A stretch of 64,000 nt of DNA from Streptomyces bathyalis (GTDB taxonomy: Bacteria; Actinomycetota; Actinomycetes; Streptomycetales; Streptomycetaceae): NCBI RefSeq assembly GCF_015910445.1, contig NZ_CP048882.1, forward strand, positions 992,001-1,056,000, read 5' to 3'. The notes under the pieces are model-generated. The model did not search any database and was not told the DNA's origin. It was given only the letters and a program-made list of their open reading frames with translations. Both the position numbers and the translations under genes were made by a program. Below are positions 33,276 to 41,424 of the stretch, piece by piece (position 1 is the stretch's first letter; each line of letters begins with the position of its first letter).

Positions 33276-34265
33276 TCAGGGCACGACGACTATCTTCCGC
33301 CCCTTGCCCGCCGCGAAGCGGTCGAGCGCGTCCGGGTACTCGTCGAGGGGCAGCCGGTCGGAGATGAAGATCTCCGGGTCCAGCACGCCGCCCGCGAAGA
33401 GTTCGGCCGCACGCTCGTAGCTGTGCAGTACGGCCATCGAGCCGGTGATGGTGATCTCCTGGTTGTAGATCTTGTACGGCTCGATGGTGGCGGTCGTCGC
33501 GTAGTCGGAGACGCCGAACTGGAGGAACGTTCCGGCCTTCGCGACGCGGCCGAGGCCGTCCTGGATGGCGGCGGCGTTCCCCGTGGCGTCGACGACGAGG
33601 TCCCAGCCCTGCGGGCGGTCCAGCTCGTCGGCCGTGGCCGCCGCGGACGAGCAGCCCAACCGGCGTGCGGTGGCCAGCCGTTCCTCGTTCAGGTCGAGCA
33701 CGTCGACGGCGGCGGCGCCGGTCCGCTTGGCCAGCTCCAGCATCATCAGGCCCATGGTGCCCGAGCCGTATATCAGTACGTGTGACCCGAGTTGGCTCTT
33801 CAGCACGTCGTAGCCGCGTACGGCGCAGGACAGCGGCTCGATGAGGGCGGCGTCCTGTGTGCGTACATGCTCGGGCAGCTTCACGCAGTTGGCGACGGGC
33901 GCGACGGCGTATTCGGCGGCGCCGCCTGCCGTGGTCACGCCGATCGCGGCCCAGCGTTCGCACAGATTGTTGTGCCCCGTCCGGCAGTAGCGGCACTCGT
34001 AGCAGTACAGGGAGGGGTCGACGGCCACCCGGTCGCCGACGGACAGCTCCGTCACCTCGCTGCCAAGGCCGACGACCTCGCCGGCGAACTCGTGACCGGG
34101 CACGAGAGGCAGCGACGGTGCGAACTCGCCCTGGCGGATGTGCAGATCGGTGCCGCACAGGCCGCAGGCCGCCACCCGGACGACGACCTGGCGGGCGTCC
34201 GGCGTCGGATCGGGCACGGTGGTGAGGCCGACCTTGCCCACGGACTCGACGAGAGCTGCCTTCAT
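33276..34265 (-). CDS. Zinc-dependent alcohol/polyol dehydrogenase
   Basis: A 329-residue medium-chain dehydrogenase that probably oxidises an imported polyol to a ketose with NAD+. It shows the catalytic zinc ligands ACGLCGTDLH and PGHEFAGEV, the structural zinc cluster CYECRYCRTGHNNLC, and the cofactor fold HVLIYGSGTMGLMMLELA with Asp in VDVLDLNEERL pointing to NAD+. Its ATG overlaps the stop of the permease gene as ATGA, so it is the last gene of the importer operon. Family relatives act on sorbitol, arabitol, ribitol or mannitol. Confidence 0.9.
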   Translation of the reverse strand: MKAALVESVGKVGLTTVPDPTPDARQVVVRVAACGLCGTDLHIRQGEFAPSLPLVPGHEFAGEVVGLGSEVTELSVGDRVAVDPSLYCYECRYCRTGHNNLCERWAAIGVTTAGGAAEYAVAPVANCVKLPEHVRTQDAALIEPLSCAVRGYDVLKSQLGSHVLIYGSGTMGLMMLELAKRTGAAAVDVLDLNEERLATARRLGCSSAAATADELDRPQGWDLVVDATGNAAAIQDGLGRVAKAGTFLQFGVSDYATTATIEPYKIYNQEITITGSMAVLHSYERAAELFAGGVLDPEIFISDRLPLDEYPDALDRFAAGKGRKIVVVP

Positions 34266-35143
34266 TTCACGGCTCCTAGAGACAGGCCCTGGACCAGCTT
34301 GTCCTGGGCGGCGAACCCCGCCGCGAGCACCGGCAGGGAGATCACGAGCGACGCGGCGCAGACCTTCGCCAGGAACAGGCCCTGGCTGGTGATGAATCCG
34401 GTCAGGAAGACGGGCGCGGTCTGTGCGATCACGCCCGTCAGGACCCGGGCGAAGAGCATCTCGTTCCAGCTGAAGATGAAGCAGATCAAAGAGGTCGCGG
34501 CGATGCCGGGCATGGCAATCGGCGCGACGACGCGGGTGAGGATCACCGGCAGCCGGGCCCCGTCGATCTGTGCGGCCTCGATGAGCGCGGTGGGGATCTC
34601 GGAGAGGAAGGACTGCATCATCCACACCGCGATCGGCAGGTTCATGGAGGTGTAGAGGATGACGAGCAACCAGATGTTGTCCAGCGTCCCGGTGGACTTG
34701 GCGAAGAGGTAGATCGGCAGCAGTCCGGCGACGACGGGGAGCATCTTCGTGGACAGAAAGAAGAACAGGACGTCGGTCCACTTCTTCACGGGACGGATGG
34801 ACAGCGCGTACGCGGCCGGCAGCGCCAGCAGCAGTACGAACGCCGTCGAAACGACGGACGCGGTAACGGAGTTGGCGAGCGAGAACCACGGGCTCGGTCC
34901 TCCCCCGGCTCCGAAGAACTCGCGGTAGCCGTCGAGCGTGAGGGGCGCGGCCAGCGACGGCGGGTTCGTGGCGGCGTCGGCCTCGGAGTGCAGCGAGGTC
35001 AGGGCCATCCACAGCACGGGCAGTACGAAGAGGATCCCGACGAGCCATGCGATCAGGCCCAGTGCGGCGTTCCTCCTGCGCACCTTCCTCGGCGCGGTGT
35101 CCACGGCGGACGGTATGGAAGTGGCGGGCGACGCGGCGCTCAT
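34262..35143 (-). CDS. ABC sugar/polyol permease (MalG type)
   Basis: One of two inner-membrane subunits of the importer, 293 residues with six membrane helices. The EAA loop reads EIPTALIEAAQIDGARLPVILTRVVAPIAMPGI (key residues EAA-IDGA-G), the contact site for the ATPase. The ATG start overlaps the stop of the partner permease by four bases. No ATPase gene is present in the cluster; in actinomycetes the shared ATPase MsiK usually serves such transporters. Confidence 0.92.
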   Translation of the reverse strand: MSAASPATSIPSAVDTAPRKVRRRNAALGLIAWLVGILFVLPVLWMALTSLHSEADAATNPPSLAAPLTLDGYREFFGAGGGPSPWFSLANSVTASVVSTAFVLLLALPAAYALSIRPVKKWTDVLFFFLSTKMLPVVAGLLPIYLFAKSTGTLDNIWLLVILYTSMNLPIAVWMMQSFLSEIPTALIEAAQIDGARLPVILTRVVAPIAMPGIAATSLICFIFSWNEMLFARVLTGVIAQTAPVFLTGFITSQGLFLAKVCAASLVISLPVLAAGFAAQDKLVQGLSLGAVK

Positions 35144-36120
35144 GATGTGGCCTCCTCACGGAAGAGGGACGAGACCACCCGCAGCGCGAGGGTGGCGATG
35201 ATGATGGAGCCGATCACGACGAGCACGCCGGCGGCGGATGCGGTGCCGTACTCGTGGCCCTGGTAGAAGGTCTGGTAGATCGAGTACGGCAGGTTCGCGG
35301 TGCCGAGGCCGCCCGAGGTGATGGTGAAGACGGCGTCGAAGTTCTGCACGATGTAGACCGTGCCGAGCAGCGCGCCCAGTTCGAGATAGCGGCGCAGATG
35401 CGGCAGCGTGATGTAGCGGAAGACCTGCCATGCGCCGGCGCCGTCGATGCGTGCGGCCTCGACGGCCTCCGTCGGCCGGCTCTGCAGCCCGGCGAGCAGG
35501 ATCAGCATCATGAAGGGCGTCCACTGCCACACCAGCGACGCCTCGACCGCGCCGAGCGGCATCTCGGCGACCCAGTCCGGCTGGGCCGCGCCGTCACCGA
35601 GGATCCAGTGCAGAACGCCGTTGAAGAGCCCGTACTCGGGGTTGTAGAGCACGTGCTTCCATAGCAGTGCCGCGGCCACGGGTACCAGCAGGAACGGCGC
35701 GATCAGCATCGTCCGGACGGCCGCGCGGCCCCTGAAGCGGCGGTCGAGCAGCAGGGCCAGGAGCATCCCCAGCACGAGGCTGACGAGCACGACGGTGACC
35801 GTGAGGAGGATCGTGGTGAAGACCGACTTGCGCAGCTCCGGATCGCCCAGCACCTCACCGTAGTTGGCAAGCCCGGCGAACGAACGGGCCTCCGGATACA
35901 GCGCGTTCCAGTCGAAGACGGAGATCACCAGCGTGGCCACCATCGGCAGCTGCGTGACGATGATCAGGAAGATCAGCGCGGGCATCAGCGGCGCGCGGGT
36001 GACCCAGGCGCGCAGCCCCGGCGGCGGTTTCGCCGGGCCCGCGGGCCGTGCGGTGCGGTGCCCGGACCCGCCGGGCGGTGTGGTCGTAGTGGTGGTCGTC
36101 GACTCGGTCGTGTTCGTCAC
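35140..36120 (-). CDS. ABC sugar/polyol permease (MalF type)
   Basis: Second permease subunit, 326 residues. After a Thr-rich cytoplasmic start (TESTTTTTTTPPGGSGH) there are six membrane helices and an EAA loop, RPTEAVEAARIDGAGAWQVFRYITLPHLRRY. GTG start overlapping the stop of the binding-protein gene. The poly-Thr start is a low-complexity run of ACC/ACG codons unusual among its neighbours. Confidence 0.92.
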   Translation of the reverse strand: MTNTTESTTTTTTTPPGGSGHRTARPAGPAKPPPGLRAWVTRAPLMPALIFLIIVTQLPMVATLVISVFDWNALYPEARSFAGLANYGEVLGDPELRKSVFTTILLTVTVVLVSLVLGMLLALLLDRRFRGRAAVRTMLIAPFLLVPVAAALLWKHVLYNPEYGLFNGVLHWILGDGAAQPDWVAEMPLGAVEASLVWQWTPFMMLILLAGLQSRPTEAVEAARIDGAGAWQVFRYITLPHLRRYLELGALLGTVYIVQNFDAVFTITSGGLGTANLPYSIYQTFYQGHEYGTASAAGVLVVIGSIIIATLALRVVSSLFREEATS

Positions 36121-37478
36121 TGCCCTCGCCCCTCGTACTCCTCGGAGATCTCTTCGGCCAGCTGCTGCGACTTCTTCAGGGCCGTCTCCACGGACTGGCG
36201 TCCGGCGATGGCCGCGCTGAGTTCCTGGGAGACCTTGGTACCCAGGTCGGAGAACTCGGGAATGTCCACGAACTGGATGCCGATGGTGGGGCGTTGCTGT
36301 ACGCCCGGGTCACGCGGGTCGGCTTCGGTGATGGCCTTGCGCGTGGTCTCGCCGAAGGCGCCGGCGGTCTTCTTGTACTCGGGTATGCCGTAGGTGGAAG
36401 TGCGTTTGCCCGCGGGGACGTTGGCCCACCCGAACTCCTTGCCGACCAGCCGTTCGTACTCCTTGCTGGAGGCCCAGGAGATGAACTTCCACGCCTTGTC
36501 CTGGTTGCGGGAGGACTTCTGCAGGCCCCACGCCCAGCTGTAGAGCCAGCCCGAGGACTTGGTCTTCACGGTCGGCGCCGGCGCGTAGCCGATCTTGCCC
36601 TTCACGGGGGACTTGGCGGCTTCGAGCGAGCCTGCGCCCGACGTGGCGTCGTACCACATCGCGGACTTGCCCTGCGTCATGTTGTTGAGGCACTCGGCGA
36701 AGCCGGACTGGGTGGCGCCTGACTCGCCGTGCTTGCGCACCAGGTCGATGTAGAACTTGGTGGCCTTGACGAAGGCGGGGTCGGTCAGCTTCGCCTTGTA
36801 GTCCTTGTCGAACCAGGTGCCGCCGAAGGTGTTGACGACCGTGGTCAGGGGAGCGATCAGCTCGCCCCAGCCGGGCAGCCCGCGCAGGCAGATGCCGCTC
36901 ATGCCCTTCTGTGCGCCGTCGGCCTTGGCGGCGAGCTCGGCGACCTGCGGCCAGGTCGGCTTGTCGGGCATCTTCAGGCCCTTCTTCTCGAAGACGTCCT
37001 TGCGGTACATCAAGAAGGAGGATTCGCCGTAGAAGGGCTCGGCGTAGGTCTTGCCGTCCTCGCCCTTCAGGGACTCGCGGATCGGAGGAAGGATGTCCTT
37101 CTGGTCGAAGCCCGGGTCCTTCTTCAGATAGCCGTCCAGGGGCTTGAGCCACTCGTTCTTGGCGTAGATCGGCGCCTCGTAGTTGCTGATCGTGGCGACG
37201 TCGTACTGGCCGGCCTGGTTGGCGAAGTCCTGCCCGATCTTGTCCCGGACGTCGTTCTCCGGCAGCGTCGTGAAGTTGACCTTGATGCCGGTCTTCTTGG
37301 TGAAGTGCTTGGCGGTGAGCTTCTGAAGCTCGACCATCTGCGGGTTGTTGACCATCAGGACGTTGATGGTGTCGCCGCCGGTGGCGAGACTCCCGGCGCC
37401 GGCGCAGGCGGCCAGCAGCACGTTGGCCGTGGCGACGCCTATGACTGCGCGTGTCCTGTGGCGGCTGCGGATGCGCAT
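36117..37478 (-). CDS. ABC transporter substrate-binding lipoprotein (polyol type)
   Basis: Captures the sugar alcohol outside the cell and delivers it to the two permeases. The 453-residue protein begins MRIRSRHRTRAVIGV, with a lipobox-like LLAACAGAG near residue 25, then the mature family 1 binding protein (INVLMVNNPQMVELQKLT, YDVATISNYEAPIYAKNEWL, FYGESSFLMYRKDVFEKKG, AMWYDATSGAG). Such sequences match the mannitol/sorbitol SmoE-like branch. I use ATG 37478 because AGGAG lies eight bases upstream; ATG-like GTG alternatives lie six codons earlier. Confidence 0.9.
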   Translation of the reverse strand: MRIRSRHRTRAVIGVATANVLLAACAGAGSLATGGDTINVLMVNNPQMVELQKLTAKHFTKKTGIKVNFTTLPENDVRDKIGQDFANQAGQYDVATISNYEAPIYAKNEWLKPLDGYLKKDPGFDQKDILPPIRESLKGEDGKTYAEPFYGESSFLMYRKDVFEKKGLKMPDKPTWPQVAELAAKADGAQKGMSGICLRGLPGWGELIAPLTTVVNTFGGTWFDKDYKAKLTDPAFVKATKFYIDLVRKHGESGATQSGFAECLNNMTQGKSAMWYDATSGAGSLEAAKSPVKGKIGYAPAPTVKTKSSGWLYSWAWGLQKSSRNQDKAWKFISWASSKEYERLVGKEFGWANVPAGKRTSTYGIPEYKKTAGAFGETTRKAITEADPRDPGVQQRPTIGIQFVDIPEFSDLGTKVSQELSAAIAGRQSVETALKKSQQLAEEISEEYEGRGQ

Positions 37479-37569
37479 GTGCGGTCTCCTGGTCATATGG
37501 GGGCGAAACGGGCGGTGGATGCACGGGACGGGCCGGCGGCGGAGGGTGAGGCCGGCCGTGTACGGGCCT

Positions 37570-38331
37570 TCAGGCCCTGATCACTTGAGGTCCGCGCAGC
37601 GAGTACCGGTGGGCCTCGGAGGCGGGCAGCCCTGTGGAGGTGATGATCGTCTGGAAGTCGCCGACCTCCGCGAAGCGGCAGAAGCTGACCGCGCCGAACT
37701 TCGTGTGCATGCCGGCGAAGACGCGGCGCCGTGAGGCGCGCAGAGCCTGCGCCTTGACCTCGCTCACGGCCGGGTCCGGCGTGGTGAGGCCGTGTTCGCG
37801 GGAGATGCCGTTGGCTCCGATGAAGGCCAGATCGATGACGAAGCCGGCGAGCATCTTCGTCGTCCAGTGGTCGACGGTGGCCAGCGTGCCGCCCCGCACC
37901 CGTCCGCCGAGGAGCAGCACCGTGATCTCCTCGGCCGTCGCGAGCGCGCCCGCCGCGGCGAGGGAGGCGGTCACGACGGTCAGCGGCCGGTCACGTGGCA
38001 GAGCCTCGGCGATGAGCTGCGGCGTGAAGCCCTCGTCGATGAAGACCGTCTCCGCGTCACCGAGGTGTTCGACCGCGGCGGCGGCGATGCGGCGCTTCTC
38101 CGGTACGTGCATGGTGGTGCGGAAGGCGAGCGTGGTCTCGAAGCCCGCGCTCTCGACCGGGTACGCGCCTCCGTGCGTGCGGCGCAGCAGCCCGTGGGAC
38201 TCCAGTACGCGCAGGTCCCGGCGGACCGTCTCCTTCGCGACGCCCAGTTCGGCGGCGAGCTCGGCGACGTCGACGGAGCCACTTCGCCGGGCGGCCCCGA
38301 CGATCTCCCGCTGACGTTCCTCCGCGCTCAT
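37570..38331 (-). CDS. DeoR-family transcriptional regulator
   Basis: A 253-residue repressor controlling the polyol importer operon. The N-terminal winged helix reads RQREIVGAARRSGSVDVAELAAELGVAKETVRRDLRVLESHGLLRRTHGGA (the DeoR signature, about residues 6-57). The C-terminal sugar-phosphate-sensing domain has TVFIDEGFT, LTVVTASLAAAGAL, VLLLGGRVRGGT, DLAFIGANGIS and KFGAVSFCRF. It lies 91 bases upstream of the binding-protein gene in the same direction. The likely inducer is a phosphorylated or keto sugar. GGAAGGGGG precedes the ATG. Confidence 0.92.
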   Translation of the reverse strand: MSAEERQREIVGAARRSGSVDVAELAAELGVAKETVRRDLRVLESHGLLRRTHGGAYPVESAGFETTLAFRTTMHVPEKRRIAAAAVEHLGDAETVFIDEGFTPQLIAEALPRDRPLTVVTASLAAAGALATAEEITVLLLGGRVRGGTLATVDHWTTKMLAGFVIDLAFIGANGISREHGLTTPDPAVSEVKAQALRASRRRVFAGMHTKFGAVSFCRFAEVGDFQTIITSTGLPASEAHRYSLRGPQVIRA

Positions 38332-38365
38332 GGACGACGCCCCCTTCCTCTCCGTACGGTCACGG

Positions 38366-38460
38366 ATCTGCCCGTTCGGGCCCGTGTGGAGAGTTGTACA
38401 GCCCCTCGAACACGGGGACCAGGCCAAGTACCGACGGGATCGTGACCGTATCTGCCCGTT
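38366..38460 (-). promoter_or_regulatory. Candidate DeoR operator pair
   Basis: The 11-mer AACGGGCAGAT (minus strand) appears at 38366-38376 and again at 38450-38460, 84 bases apart, or eight helical turns. Both copies are embedded in related flanks containing CGTGACC or CGGTCAC. The pair lies before the DeoR gene. The shorter GAAACGGGC also occurs at 37505-37513, inverted, between DeoR and the binding-protein gene. A looping repressor site is a reasonable guess. Confidence 0.4.
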
Positions 38461-38562
38461 TCACCGTCGGTTGCGGGCCCTGTGCCCTGGGGCGGTGGGG
38501 CGCGCGCGGCACACCACGGTGTCTGTTTCGGGGGCCGTGATGCCCGTTCCAGGTCCGGCTCG

Positions 38563-40578
38563 TCAGGCCGGGCGCATCCGGAAGTCGTACCGAGCGGGCA
38601 GCGGCTCCGTGGTGAGGGCGGCCCAGGTCTCGCCGAGCACCTCGTCGCCCTCGCGCAGATCGTCGACGTCGAATCCCTCGTCGAAGACCGCCCGCGCCGC
38701 CTCCTTCTCGCCGTTCGCCAGCAGCACCTGGGCGTGCAGGAGCTGGAAGCGGCCGCGGAGCCGGAACCCCGGCGGCAGCAGTTCCAGGGCATCGGCGGCG
38801 GCGGATGCGCGGCCCGCCGCGAGGAGAACGGGCACCGCCTCGCGCACGAACGCGGCGAGGGTCGGCGCGGGGGCGGCCGTCGCCAGGTCCAGCGCGGCCA
38901 GATACCGGTCGGCGGCGCGCTCGGGATGCACGCCTCCGGCGGTGTCGTAGGCGTCGGCGTGGCCGAGGCAGCGCAGGGACCAGGGCGTGGGCGCCGCCGC
39001 GGCAGAGCGCTCCCAACTGCGCACGGCCTGCGCCCGGTCGCCCGCGTGCCACTGCGCGACGCCCAGGTGGTAGTCGGTCACCGGTCCCGAGGGCGCGCAC
39101 TCCAGCTGGTTGCGCCAGGCGTCGGAGACAAGTGAAGGACCGGGATCGGAGGCGGTCAGAGCGGGCTGAGCGCCGGCGGCGTCGTCGAGGAACCGCCCCT
39201 TCGTCAGCAGTTCGATCCAGGGCCGCTGCTGCTCGCCCATCGTCTCGCGGGGGAACGGCGTGCCGGTCAACTTGTGGCCGCCGCGTGCGACTTCGAGCGC
39301 TCCCCAGCCGGAGCCGGTGGCGAGCCACCTGCCGTCCCCTTCGGTTTCCGGCTCGGTGTCGGCATGCGGAAGCCAGGCGGCGAAGGCCGCGTCCACGTCG
39401 GCACGGGGCAGGGTCTCCTCCAGACGGGCGGCGGTGTGTCTGCGTGCGGCGGCCCAGTCGTCGCCGTGGAGGGTGGCCGGATCGACGGCGAGCGGCCCGT
39501 ACGCCTCCAGCCATGCGAACTCCCGCCCCGCCTCCAGCGGAATGTGTTCGAGCTGGGTGCGGGCGAGGCCCGCCTGGATCTCGGCGTAGCCGCCGGTACC
39601 GGGCTCGGTGAGCCACTGCTGCCAGCGCCGCCCTCCGGGCCCGTGGCCCCACACGAACAGTTTCCGGCCCCGCAGCAGGTCCGTCGAGGTCTGGACAAGG
39701 CCTGTGCCCTGCTCGTCCAGGGAGGCGATCCACTTCCGCTCCTCGCGGGGGATCTCGTAGAAGTAGTCGGCCGGGAACTCGCTCCGCAAGGCGTACGAGC
39801 GGTCGACACCGTCCCACTCCGGCACGGGGATGCGGCGCAGGCGGCGCTCGTAGGCGAAGTACCAGGTCTCGTCCGCCGGAACGAGGACGCGGGTGCGCTC
39901 GTCCTCCGGCACCGCGATGTTGGACCACCAGTAGACGGGCACGGTGTGGTCGTGGGGATTGCGGATGCGGGCGCCGACGTAGAGGAAGTCGGATCCCTCC
40001 GGGAGCCACAGGTCCACCTGGAACGGAGTGTCGCGCAGGCGCTCCCACTCCCACAGCCGCAGCATGTCTCCCCCAGCTGCGGGTGGGTGGGGCCCCCAGT
40101 TGGGGGCGGGCACGCGGGCGGCGTGGACGGGCGCGACGGAGAGCGTGGTGTGGCCGGTCGCGCCGATGTTCCACTCGATGCCGCCCGAGAACCAGGCACC
40201 GTTCAGGGCGAAGTCCGCGGGCTGCAGAACGGGGTTGGTGTAGAGCAGCTCGCGTCCTGTGGGTTTGTGGTGCAGGGAGTGGACGCGGCCGCCGAGTCCC
40301 GGGAGCACGGTCACCCGCAGCCGGTCGTTCTCCAGGACCAGAGCGTCCAGGGAGGCGGATGCGCGCTCGCGCGTGTAGCCGTCGAGGATGCGGGTGGGCA
40401 GCACGGACCGCAGCGGTGCGTAGCCGACCTGACGCGCCATGTCAGGCGGCAGTGCGGCCCGTTCGTGCTCGTCGATGGTGTGCATCTCGTCGAGGGGCGC
40501 GAGCGGGGGCAGCGGATTCTCCGGGCCGACGGGTGCGACGGGCAGGGTCAGAGTGGTGCGGCGCAGCGTCGTCGGCAC
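38563..40578 (-). CDS. DUF5107 carbohydrate-related protein with TPR-like C terminus
   Basis: A 671-residue cytoplasmic protein. Residues from about 20 to 330 form a DUF5107 domain resembling the galactose-mutarotase fold (LENDRLRVTVLPGLGGRVHSL, GTGHTTLSV-like motif, WEWERLRDTPFQVDLWLPEGSDFLYVGARIRNP, YWWSNIAVPEDERTRVLVPA). The rest contains helical repeats (YHLGVAQWHAGDRAQAVRSWERS, PERAADRYLAALDLA) like TPR units. It probably binds or processes a glycoside or polyol. It lies upstream of the DeoR operon in the same direction. GTG 40578 is taken as start, with GGAGG upstream. Residues about 156-170 arise from an inserted palindrome (see repeat). Confidence 0.8.
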   Translation of the reverse strand: MPTTLRRTTLTLPVAPVGPENPLPPLAPLDEMHTIDEHERAALPPDMARQVGYAPLRSVLPTRILDGYTRERASASLDALVLENDRLRVTVLPGLGGRVHSLHHKPTGRELLYTNPVLQPADFALNGAWFSGGIEWNIGATGHTTLSVAPVHAARVPAPNWGPHPPAAGGDMLRLWEWERLRDTPFQVDLWLPEGSDFLYVGARIRNPHDHTVPVYWWSNIAVPEDERTRVLVPADETWYFAYERRLRRIPVPEWDGVDRSYALRSEFPADYFYEIPREERKWIASLDEQGTGLVQTSTDLLRGRKLFVWGHGPGGRRWQQWLTEPGTGGYAEIQAGLARTQLEHIPLEAGREFAWLEAYGPLAVDPATLHGDDWAAARRHTAARLEETLPRADVDAAFAAWLPHADTEPETEGDGRWLATGSGWGALEVARGGHKLTGTPFPRETMGEQQRPWIELLTKGRFLDDAAGAQPALTASDPGPSLVSDAWRNQLECAPSGPVTDYHLGVAQWHAGDRAQAVRSWERSAAAAPTPWSLRCLGHADAYDTAGGVHPERAADRYLAALDLATAAPAPTLAAFVREAVPVLLAAGRASAAADALELLPPGFRLRGRFQLLHAQVLLANGEKEAARAVFDEGFDVDDLREGDEVLGETWAALTTEPLPARYDFRMRPA
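40070..40106 (-). repeat. Palindromic repeat inserted in-frame in the DUF5107 gene
   Basis: CCCCCAGCTG at 40070-40079 and CAGTTGGGGG at 40097-40106 are inverse complements except for one base, separated by 17 GC-rich bases. The encoded residues (PAPNWGPHPPAAGGDM) break the otherwise conserved DUF5107 run before LRLWEWER. It resembles other GC-rich palindromic elements in the window. Confidence 0.5.
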
Positions 40579-40747
40579 GGCTACCTCGATCCTCCGTGGG
40601 TGCCGCCGCCTTGCCGGGACCCCCTGATGACCATGGAACACGCTGGACGTCCCCTTGAACAGGCGCCGGTCTGCTGGGGACGCTCCCCCTCGCGCCACTG
40701 GCCCCCACCCGGGACGCCGGGCCCGGCGGGACTGTCGCCGGGGCGGG

Positions 40748-41410
40748 TCAGCTGCGCCGAAGCGCCCACGCGGCGGCGTAGCCGGTGGCCACGTCGAGGT
40801 CGCCGATGGTCCAGCCCGGCGGTGAGGCGGGCCGCTGTGAGGTGCCGACGTACGTGACCGACGGTTCCTCCCCGAGTCCGCTCCCGGTCCCCTTCACGTA
40901 GGCCTCCTTGCGCGTCCAGCATCGGGCGAACGCCGCGGGCCGCTGCTGTGGCGGCAGGGCGCCGAGCTCGTCCTGTTCCCGGGGGTGGAGGGTCCTGGAG
41001 ACCTCTTCGACGACTCCCGGGCCCGGCAGCGACTCGACGTCGACGCCGACGGGTGCGGCGGCGAACGCGAGGAGCACCAGATCTCCCGCGTGCGAGAGCG
41101 AGAAGTGCAAGGGGTCGCCCGCGAGGCCGGGCCTGCCGTGCGGGCCGCCGCACACCGGGCAGTCGGCGCGGACGAGGGGGAGCTCGGACGGCGCGGTGTT
41201 CGTACGGCGGGCGAGTTCACGGCGCAGCGCCGTGTGCGCGACGTGGTAGCGGTCCCGGTCCTCCTGACGTCTGAACGCCGCGGCCCGTGACCGCTCGTCC
41301 TGGGAGAGCCACTCCAGTTCGCGGGTGGCGCGGGCGGCGTTCCCGGACACGCGAAGGATCACCGTCTCCGGGGCCGCGGGAGCTGGGGAAGGGGCGGGGC
41401 CGGCGGTCAT
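40748..41410 (-). CDS. 4'-phosphopantetheinyl transferase (Sfp type)
   Basis: Transfers phosphopantetheine from CoA to acyl or peptidyl carrier proteins of fatty acid, polyketide or nonribosomal peptide synthesis. The 220-residue protein has HFSLSHAGDLVLLAF, VGVDVESLPG (Mg-binding Asp and Glu) and ARCWTRKEAYVKGTGSGL (WxxKEAxxK) in the standard order. No biosynthetic cluster adjoins it, so it probably serves carriers encoded elsewhere. Its ATG is 14 bases from the divergent kinase gene; TACGTT stands six bases before the ATG, so the message may be leaderless. Confidence 0.93.
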   Translation of the reverse strand: MTAGPAPSPAPAAPETVILRVSGNAARATRELEWLSQDERSRAAAFRRQEDRDRYHVAHTALRRELARRTNTAPSELPLVRADCPVCGGPHGRPGLAGDPLHFSLSHAGDLVLLAFAAAPVGVDVESLPGPGVVEEVSRTLHPREQDELGALPPQQRPAAFARCWTRKEAYVKGTGSGLGEEPSVTYVGTSQRPASPPGWTIGDLDVATGYAAAWALRRS

Positions 41411-41424
41411 GGTACGAACGTACC
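41411..41424. promoter_or_regulatory. Compact divergent promoter, palindrome GGTACGAACGTACC
   Basis: The 14 bases between the two divergent start codons form an inverted repeat GGTACG-AA-CGTACC. Read towards the phosphopantetheinyl transferase it contains TACGTT-N6-ATG, a good leaderless -10; towards the kinase it gives TACGAA-N6-GTG, a poorer one. The -35 regions would lie inside the opposite coding sequence. Confidence 0.5.
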
